A stretch of DNA of 64,000 nt from NCBI GenBank assembly GCA_958295665.1, contig OY282559.1, forward strand, positions 259,476,245 to 259,540,244. Reading direction: 5' to 3'. Below are positions 56,399-64,000 of the stretch, one piece after another (the stretch's first letter is position 1; the number at the start of each line of letters is the position of its first letter). The translations under genes were made by a program, and so were the position numbers. A model generated the notes under the pieces. It did not search any database. It saw only the letters and a list, made by a program, of their open reading frames with translations, and was not told the DNA's origin. The DNA is from Tipula vernalis. Lineage: Eukaryota > Arthropoda > Insecta > Diptera > Tipulidae.

Positions 56399-58200
56399 GG
56401 TATTTTAGAACTATTCAACAAATTAAAAAATTTTAAGTTTCAATTTTTTTTTTAAGTTTTTAAATTTCAAAAATACCCAACTAAGAATTTCAATAATGGT
56501 GTACGCAAGATTCTAAGAATAAAGCTTTACAACTTTTAGGAATCCAAGAAATACCAATTTTTCAATTTATTTTAAAAATTTCAGGAGAGTCACTCAATAA
56601 ATATTTCAAAATTTCATAAAATTTGGCAAAATTTAACAAACAAGTTTTAAAATTTTAAAGAATTTTACGTATTGTAAGTAAATTTTTCAAGAAACTAACA
56701 AATTTAAAAGAAATTCATCAAATGTTTTTTTTTTAACTGATAAAAGTTGTACGAAATTTCAATAATTTCAAGATATTTAAGAATTACATCAAAATTTTCT
56801 AAGAAATTGGCAAATTAACAAAGAACTTCCTAAAATTTAGTAAATTTTAAAATTTATAAGAAAATTTTCAATTTCAAAATTTGGTTTTAAAAATTCAGAA
56901 GTGTCACGAATATTTCAAAAATTTTAACAAAATTACAGAAATTTAAGGAATTGGGGTTTTTTTTAAAGTTGAATGCTCTACAAGATTTAAGAATTTTATA
57001 CAAAAATATTATTTATTTTAAAAATTTAGAAATTCAAATTTTTCAAAACAAATTTAAGAAAATTCGGTAAATTTAAAGAATACCAAAATCATAATTTCAA
57101 TTATAATTTCTTTGAACAATCTAGGAAGCTAAAGAATTCACAGATTTTAAGAATTTTAAGAAGATTTTTATTTTTCTATTTAATCTCAGGTATTTGAATT
57201 ATTTTAGAATATCAATTTTTAAGAAATTAATGATTTTAGGATTTGAAGAAAGAGTTTTCGAAATTTAACAGTCTTCTAACGATCATGAATTTAAATCTTT
57301 AGATAGTTTTAAGAACTCAAACAATTATAAAAATTTATTTTAACAATTATGATTTTTAATCTTCAGATATTTCTGAATTTGTAAAAATGATATCCAAATC
57401 AGAATTCAAATTTCAAAAGAATCACGCTATTAAATATTTCAGAAATTAGTCAAAATTCAGCAAGTTTAAGAAATAATGTTTTTCAAACTGATCAAACTTC
57501 TAGGAAATTCTTAAATTTTAAATGGTTCAAGCTTCAAGGATTTCAATAACAATTTCAACATTTTTAAAAGGTTAAGGTTATTGTATTTTTAAGGTTGCAA
57601 TTTTTTCAAGTAATTAGAAACATTTAAAAAATAAAGTTTTTATAAATTTTGAGAATAACCAGACCAAAAATTTTAATAATTTTATATCCGAATTCTCAGA
57701 TTTTTAAAATCTCAAGAACTTTCCAAATGTTTCAAGAATATCAGGATACAATAAAAATTTCATTTTTCAAAAAATTCAACAAAGTTGTAAAATTTAAGAA
57801 ATTTAAATGCTAAAATTTCAAGAAATTCAAGATAAATTTCCTGGAATTTTCAAAATTTTTAGAAAAACCTAATTCAGAATATAATTATAATTATGAAAAT
57901 AAATTTCAAGACATTTAATTTTATTAATTTAAAGACTCCAAATGTTTTAAGTATTTGAGGCATTTCTTGAGCTGGATGAATTTAGATAATTTTAAGAAAC
58001 CAAGAAAATAAAAAAAATTTAAAGAATTTGGAAAATTTAAAAAAAATTTAAAATTTAACGACTTGGAAAGCGATTTATGAATTGCTAAGAGTTTTTTGAA
58101 GACTATCAAGAATATGAATCTTGAAAGAATTTTAAAAATTCTAACTTTAAGAATTTGGAATACAAGGACTTTAAAAAAAATTAAATTAAAAAGTACTTGT
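56399..58200. repeat. Very long AAATTT-rich cryptic simple sequence
   Basis: About 1.8 kb built almost only of short words such as AATTTAAGAATTTT, TTTCAAGAAATT, AAATTTCAAAAATTC and GAATTTTAAAGAA in shifting order. AAATTT is self-complementary, so the tract can fold on itself in many ways. No frame is gene-like. With the left part (55380-55710) it forms one region split by the 638-bp insertion. Confidence 0.7.
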
Positions 58201-60060
58201 GGTAAAGTGGAAATTTTATTGGCACTGGAATTACCGTCAAGATCAAAATACTGGAATTGTTGTTTGATATAATCCTTCCCCGGTGCGGGCTGATGATATT
58301 TTGCAGTTACAGCTAGGTTTTGACAAAATTTCGAGTAAATTACAACATTTTATTGTTTGGGACGATATTAATTATCGCATGAATAGCCCTAATAAATTTT
58401 CGGACTTTTTACTCTCTGTCAGTTTATATTCCATTTCTGCCAGTTTATAATTCCATTTTTATTTACAAAAAGACTTTCCATGTATGGATTATTTGTTTAA
58501 AATTCCGAAAGCTAAACTAGAATTTACGCTAGTTCCAAACTACAAAATATTAATTTTAACTTAATTATATCTCGTTACAAAGAGCTAGATTGGGATATGC
58601 TAAATTGTATGAAGAACTCCAATTACAAGGTTTGTTATATTTTATAACGTTATATAATGCTTGTGTTCCGCTTAAAAAACTTATAAATCGCAACTCAATC
58701 GTACCCTGGCTAAACACGACAGTAGTCAATGCTATCAAGACTCGGTGAGACGGTTTGCCAAATATAAAAAGTGTCCAACTCCAATTCCCTAGGTAACCTG
58801 TTTAATACGTAAAGCTAAAATTGATTAATATTTTGGAACACCTAAGATGACTATAAAACGACTATGGAATTCGCTGAATGATATTGGAAGTGGAAGTAAG
58901 AAAAGCGGTGTAAATTGTATATATTCGGCTGACGACATAAATCTTCATGTTACAACTATTCCTAAGAATTCGGTATCCTTACCTATGCCTGATATAAGTA
59001 TTTTTTTCATGTTCTGATAGTAGTGAAAATTTCATGCAATTTAGCGTTGTTTGATGCAATCGATTTTTTACACCCTTGGAAAAAACAAAGATTGTCAATA
59101 GCGGTAATTACTTAAGGACAATATCCGTTACTCCTATAATATCCGACCAAATACAGCGACAGCAGCTTTGGTTAATGTAATTGATGATCTTGCCCAGTCC
59201 TTAGATAAAAAAAAAACGATTTGCTATTCTGGTGCTCCTAGACTTCAGTAAGCCTTTTGACTGCCTTGGCCATGTTTTACTTATTCAAAAACTTACGTTA
59301 TGGTATCAATTTTCACCAACTGCGTTAAGACTTATGACATGACTTTTTTCAGGAAGAAAACAACGAGTAAAACTTAATGGCTCATTGTCTGACTACATGG
59401 CGGTGGTTTCTGTCTAGTCTATATCTTAATAACCTGGCGAATATTATAAAATTGTGTAAATTTCATTTTTATGCTGATGACTGCCAGATTTATATTAGTG
59501 GGGAAATCAACCATATTGAGTCAATTTTTAAAAAATTGAATGAAGTTTTAGATAATATTCACGGTTGGTCTGCCAAAAATGGCATTTCCTTAAATATATC
59601 TAAATGCAAAGCATTAATTTTATAAAAACACACCATATCAAACCCACCAACGGTTTACATTGATCATAACCCAATACCCTTTTCAGCAAGCGTTAATAAT
59701 TTAGGATTAACAATTAATGAAAATTTATTCTGGAATAATCATGTAAATGAATTTAATTCTGTACAGTTTAAAACTCCATAAGCGCATATGTTCCACTGAA
59801 TTAAGAATCTATTTAGTTAAATCTCTTAGTCTTCCCCATTTAAATTATTGCGAAGTAATTTATTCAAACTGCGATATCGCGACGAAGAATACCTTGCAAG
59901 TTACATTTAATAATGCTATCAGATATGTTTACAAATTTATTCTTGGACATAATCAGTCCTTAACGCACCATCTAATTTGTAGGATGCAAATTTCATTTAA
60001 AATTAAACTCGTATGTATCTTCCAAATACGAAAATTTTAGATTTTAGGAATTAACAGATT
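58201..60060 (+). mobile_element. Non-LTR retrotransposon remnant (endonuclease linker to RT)
   Basis: A heavily mutated LINE on the plus strand. Linker: VPWLNTTVVNAIKTR (58699-58740), KAKIDYF.. (58812-58832) and TKRLWNSLNDIG (about 58855-58890). RT: ATAALVNVIDDLAQSLDKKK (59158-59217), motif A region FSKAFD damaged by shifts (59238-59270), SGRKQRVKLNGSLSDYM (59350-59400), then a deletion removing GVPQGS, then motif C and the thumb. No 3' tail recognised. Confidence 0.75.
59400..60040 (+). pseudogene. LINE reverse transcriptase motif C and thumb
   Basis: Frame from about 59408: SLYLNNLANIIKLCKFHFYADDCQIYISGEI holds motif C (YADD, both Asp), then GWSAKNGISLNISKCKALIL (motif D) before a TAA at 59623. 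The same frame continues with a thumb block NNLGLTINENLFWNNHVNEF; a shifted frame (59747-60040) gives SLSLPHLNYCEVIY and YVYKFILGHNQSLTHHLI. Motif B is deleted, so it is dead. Confidence 0.8.
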
Positions 60061-60963
60061 TTAATTATTAATTCCAATCTATGCATTATGCACAATAATT
60101 TCAAATTGCAAGTTTCAAATTAATGAGTGATAAATTATTTGAGGATCATTCACTCCTTTATATTTGAATAACAGATCGGAAGTACCTTTTAATCACCTAA
60201 ATAATTGCCTTGGAAGTTTTGAGAAAGAAATTGTCCTGACAAATTAATTTTACTTAGGCAAAACTTGCGATAGAATCTAAAATTACAAAAGGTGTTGCTT
60301 TGCAAGAACGGTTCGATATTGACAAGTAAGAACTTGGCCAAAGTTTTTTTTTTAATTTCATATAAATTTACTTAACTTCAAGCAGACTCTATTTCGAGCA
60401 GTATCTCATTCCCATCACAATTTTAGCTGGATTTTCATTCATCTGTGTTTTCGTTTATTTCACTCAATCATTAGCGGCTGCCCTTTGCTTGGAATTTGTT
60501 TTCTCACATCATGTTTGATTGAAGCAGCATAACTTTATACCCAATTTATTCGTTGCCAATTAATATTGATAAAAAATAAAAAACAATTAAAAATAGATTT
60601 TTTTAGTAAAAACGTTCAATTGACCTGAATGTCAAAGCAACCGGGGCAAGGTTCCCATCGCTTTATTCGGGGGCATACCGACTAAAGTAGCCATAAAGTA
60701 GCCAAAGAAGTGAAACACAACATTTGTTACTAACATACGAATTTAATTTTAAAATTATTTAAAACTAAACCATTTGCGCCATTTACCTCCGATTAAAATA
60801 TAAAAAGCAATTAAACAATCTCATTTTACCAAAGCTGCAATTAGTTTATATACAGTTGTTGAACAGGTAATACAATTAAGAAATTTAAATAAACCACCCA
60901 AATCAAATAATTATGTATATACATTAAACCATATTTAATTCTTTGTAATTTAATTAGCAAATA
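60061..60963. other. Non-coding stretch
   Basis: No gene or element recognised. Confidence 0.45.
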
Positions 60964-61168
60964 CAGTTGCGAACAAAACATTTGCAACTGTTGGTTAAAA
61001 ATCATACGCACTTTTATTAAGTAATTTATATGTAATATGAGTTTTATTATTATAAGTAATAACTATAAATTCAAAAATTACATAAAAATATTTTAAATAC
61101 GATTTTTAATTTCAATATAACTTGGAAGTATTTAGTTGTATTAGTTGCAAATGTTTTGTTCGCAACTG
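60964..61168. mobile_element. 205-bp MITE with perfect TIRs and TA target duplication
   Basis: The left end CAGTTGCGAACAAAACATTT with GCAACT is matched without mismatch by the inverted right end (AGTTGCAAATGTTTTG then TTCGCAACTG). TA flanks both sides (60962-60963 and 61169-61170). The interior is AT-rich and non-coding. Ends starting CAGT with TA duplication point to a Tc1-type donor. Confidence 0.88.
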
Positions 61169-61170
61169 TA

Positions 61171-62514
61171 TATCCCTTCATTCTTACACAAATCATCCAT
61201 CAATCAAATTTATAATTTTCAGACTCTTTACCAGACAACAAAAACTAACAAAAAAGAATTTCCGCTAAATGAAAACAATCAACATTCAAATTGAAAAGTA
61301 AAATGTGAGAGTAAATTGTACACCATTGTTTTATATAAGAAAACATCTAACACTCTTTATTGTAATTTTTCCTTTCCAAAAAGTAAATATGTAGCCTGCA
61401 TAAATAAAAAAAAAAAAAAAATGAAAAGTAAAAATGCAAAAAATATTTATGAATGGTCATAAAAAGAGATTAACCGAAATTTTTATTAATACATATTATT
61501 AATAAAAAAAATATTTAGCATAATAGGTCAGCTACCCAAACAAACAAAAAACCTACAGAAAACGAATTACCATGATGACCCATCATCTTCACAAAATTAC
61601 CGAAAACCTCAGATTTTATGATTTTTATACAAGCGTATTCAAATGTAATCTTCCATTCAATATTTCTTCAGATCTTTTATTTCCTATCCGAAGAACCCCC
61701 GTAAAAACAGTTCAGCAAAATATTTGCATTGTGTAATTTATTTTCATTTTTTATATGTATACATTTTTAAGATCTGCTTCTTTTGCTACATACTACCCAA
61801 AACTAAGAAAATGATAAACAAAAACATTAAACAAATGCAAGATTGTTTAAAATAAAAAAAATAAAAAAATACTTTTGACGATGATGTCATAATTAAAAGT
61901 TGTTGCCTTATTTCTTATTGCTGCTTTACTTTCATTTTTGTTTTCACTCTCTTGAAACGAATTTGCATAATTTAAGAATATTTTATTAAAGTGTTATGAC
62001 GACGACTACTACTACTACTACTACTATTGGTACTGTGCTGACTGAAAATTATTTTTTTTGTTTTCTATTTGGTGGCAATTTCAAGATCTCTTTTTCAAAC
62101 TAACATAACAAAATAATAAAATTTAAGAATAACAGTTTTGCACACATTGTTTTAATAAAATGACAAAACCGGAATGTGCGGTACTCGGTATACGCATGAC
62201 TTAGTGACTGGAAATTGTTTATTTTGTTTGTGTTATGTGTTAGTGTGATAAATTTGCTGTTAGAGAGATTGGTAAATAGTTGTGCATCTTATTAAGATTC
62301 CAATTATGTAGAACCTTCCATTTTTTTAGTAGCTTTCTTTATTTAAACAAAAGCCAGCAAATAATTTTTCTTCGTCTTTCATTAGTGTTCCCAAATTACA
62401 ATGTTCGGTAAATGTTATCTCTATGCCTTGCAACAAACAGCAGTCCTGTTGACAAACGCTAACTTGGAGAGATCAAAGCATTCCAATGTGTACATTGCTC
62501 GAAATGCATAAATA
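61171..62514. other. Non-coding stretch with a microsatellite
   Basis: No gene recognised. An (ACT)7 microsatellite lies at 62005-62025 and an A run at 61409-61422. Confidence 0.5.
62005..62025. repeat. (ACT)7 microsatellite
   Basis: Seven uninterrupted ACT units, preceded by GACGACG. Likely length-polymorphic. Confidence 0.9.
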
Positions 62515-62840
62515 AATGTTTTGTTTTAAATTGGAAATTTTTTGAAAATTTCGTGATATTTTTAAAATTTAATGGCTGAAGAGAATTATTCGAATTTCTT
62601 AAATTTAATTTATAACTAATATTATTTATAGAATAAAAATTACTCAAATTTGGAGAAACACTATCAGAATTTTAATAGTTTTATCGAACCAAGTTTAGAA
62701 TATTTTTTGGATATAATTTGTAAAAAATTTAGTATTTGATTTCTGTTTTTATTTTTTTTTATTTAAGTAATTTTAAAAATCAATTTTGGATAGTTCTGAA
62801 ATTTTAAAAATTTATTAATTTGAAATTTAAATAACTAGAA
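62515..62840. repeat. AAATTT-rich cryptic simple sequence
   Basis: GGAAATTTTTTGAAAATTTCG, TTTTTAAAATTTAATGG and similar words repeat without fixed period. It lies directly upstream of the LTR-element start. Confidence 0.5.
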
Positions 62841-62912
62841 GGCTAATGCATTTTGTTTGGAGTAATCCATTCTTTTATCTCTGGACATACGAAACACAGA
62901 AGTCACATTGGT

Positions 62913-62937
62913 GACCCCGACATTGGTGACCCCTAGT
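62913..62937 (+). other. Primer-binding-like site, tandemly duplicated
   Basis: ACATTGGTGACCCCG is followed directly by ACATTGGTGACCCCT. TGGTGACCCCGAC-type sequence is familiar just after the 5' LTR of insect Gypsy elements, where a tRNA 3' end primes. I cannot name the tRNA. Confidence 0.45.
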
Positions 62938-62969
62938 TTTTTTTTTTTTGGTACGGAACTATTGTAAAG

Positions 62970-63170
62970 GAAGATGAATCAGAAGTACAAGGTATTAAAG
63001 CACCTTCCAATTTACCTACATTTTGGAGTAAATCTCCGAGTTTATGGTTCAGATTGATTCGAATTGAAATTCATTTACATTATTAGATGTTTAGATCAAA
63101 ATATGGGTCAGTTAGTTGCAGATAGAGTTTAGAAACTTTCTTTCAAACAATTGAGATGGGAAATCAAAAT
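62970..63170 (+). pseudogene. Gypsy gag remnant
   Basis: From 62985 the frame reads VQGIKAPSNLPTFWSKSPSL then WFRLIRIEIHLHY before a TAG at 63084. LP.FW...P.LWF...E..F is the typical start of the Gypsy capsid region in insects. A shifted frame then gives DQNMGQLVADRV, normally DQTKY..+V..L, and a stop. Confidence 0.6.
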
Positions 63171-63835
63171 GCGTTTTAAAATATCTGCAGCTGTATTCTG
63201 AAAAAAAGTAAAAATAACGTGATGTTTCTTAACGTGAACGTTTCTTTTTTGTCATATTCTTATTCCGATAAAAAAAACGTTTACGAACATCGAAAAAACA
63301 TAGAATACTGGAAAACAAGAAAATGTTCTGTCAAATTATCGTCATATTGACAACGATTTTAATCTGTTTAAGAATATGTACATGTTTTATTGAAATAACA
63401 TAAACATTTTATTTCAAATACAACGAATTTTTCGCAGTCGGGAGCTACCAATCGCCGGTTCCAGCCATAAACATATATCACCATCTATAAGGCCAAATGC
63501 GATTGTGAACAATTTATGTCCAATTGACTATAAACCGGGCTCGCATTTTGTACTTTTTTGTGAAATAAGAGAAAAATTGAAATAAATTGTTTGGTAATGA
63601 GACATTATATTTGTTTACTTATTTCAAATCATAATTTCAGCTCTATCCCGTTATTTGTTTGTACCTGTACGCTAAATTATTATTAATACTTAACAGTAAC
63701 CAAATTTTATTAATTTTTTTGTCTAATTTAATTATTATATGACAACGAAAAAACGTTTCAAAAACCCAGCCGTTAATATTTAGGGACTTGCAACCAAGTA
63801 GGAAAACTAAATGTCTCCTACGCTTACGCAGTTAA

Positions 63836-64000
63836 ATGTTTAAGAATAATGTTATTGACATAGGTGCCGATATTTCGGTTATTCCTGCAAGTAATTTTAA
63901 TAATCTCATTTCAGACAAGCATTGTGTAATTACTGCTGCAAAGAGATTTTTGATTAAAACATTTGATTTGAATGTTCAAATTCTCGATCTAGGTTTTCGT
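63836..64000 (+). CDS. Gypsy aspartic protease (retropepsin) fragment, open to the window edge
   Basis: From ATG 63836 the frame is open to the end: NNVIDIGADISVIPASNF, then ITAAKRFLIKTFDLNV and ILDLGFR. DIGADISVIP is the retropepsin active site, normally DTGAD.SVIP. The catalytic Asp is kept but Thr is Ile. The second block (TAANGT.IKT.G...L.LGLRR) matches the flap and following strand of Gypsy pol, with NGT replaced. Continues into pol beyond the window. Confidence 0.7.
   Translation, partial: MFKNNVIDIGADISVIPASNFNNLISDKHCVITAAKRFLIKTFDLNVQILDLGFR

Larger units (their letters stand above)
62905..64000 (+). mobile_element. Ty3/Gypsy LTR retrotransposon, 5' internal part (runs off edge)
   Basis: A primer-binding-like TTGGTGACCCCGAC at 62913-62926, its partial tandem copy at 62928-62937, a gag piece (62970-63170) and a protease piece (63836-64000) follow in the right order. 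The distance between them (about 900 bp) fits a short gag with deletions. The 5' LTR upstream of 62905 could not be delimited from sequence alone. Confidence 0.6.

Overview
The window looks like AT-rich nuclear DNA from an arthropod, most likely an insect. There are long A/T homopolymers, no operon-like packing and no bacterial signals. Almost every recognisable coding stretch comes from a eukaryotic transposable element: non-LTR retrotransposons of the Jockey/CR1 sort, Ty3/Gypsy and solo-LTR remnants, a Penelope-type GIY-YIG piece, mariner, Tc1 and hAT transposases, and several palindromic MITEs. The insect assignment is inferred from this TE mix and base composition. I recognise no host protein-coding exon, rRNA, tRNA or CRISPR array.

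Layout. 1-1000: decayed Ty3/Gypsy pol (RNase H, then integrase). 1428-5060: the best-preserved LINE, with an ORF1 split by a 201-bp MITE, a frameshifted endonuclease and an uninterrupted 614-codon reverse transcriptase. 5.1-13.7 kb: mostly non-coding, with local inverted/tandem repeats near 6.0-6.95 kb and two inverted CCCGGG-rich blocks (11.1 and 12.6 kb). 13.8-15.2 kb: LINE RNase H and endonuclease scraps and a degenerate ~75-bp tandem repeat. 16.1 and 27.6 kb: two copies of one ~430-bp LTR in opposite orientation. 18.2-21.6 kb: a LINE RT remnant beside a Foldback-like structure, with inverted arrays of a ~16-bp GGCCGAA unit enclosing further nested inverted repeats. 22.6-27.1 kb: two internally deleted mariners, a LINE endonuclease scrap and a long-TIR element. 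28.9-32.6 kb: a minus-strand LINE interrupted by a hairpin-rich insert. 36.0, 40.7 and 61.0 kb: TIR MITEs with TA duplications. 43.3-45.1 kb: LINE 3' end and a Tc1 remnant. 46.9-48.4 kb: a complete but internally deleted hAT with an 8-bp target duplication. 53.4-55.2 kb: LINE and Penelope scraps. 55.4-58.2 kb: a very long AAATTT-rich cryptic-simplicity tract carrying an insertion flanked by a 25-bp direct repeat. 58.2-60.1 kb: another dead LINE. 62.9-64.0 kb: start of an LTR retrotransposon (primer-binding-like site, gag, protease) that runs off the edge.

The genes do not form a pathway. They are independent mobile-element relics, mostly inactivated by stops, frameshifts and internal deletions, with several nested in one another. 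The most unusual items are the Foldback-like nested structure at 18.8-21.6 kb, the AAATTT tract, the TIR-bounded elements whose boundaries can be read directly, and a possible long-range pair of hAT ends at 17.75 and 33.24 kb. I did not find evidence for a new cellular or defence system.
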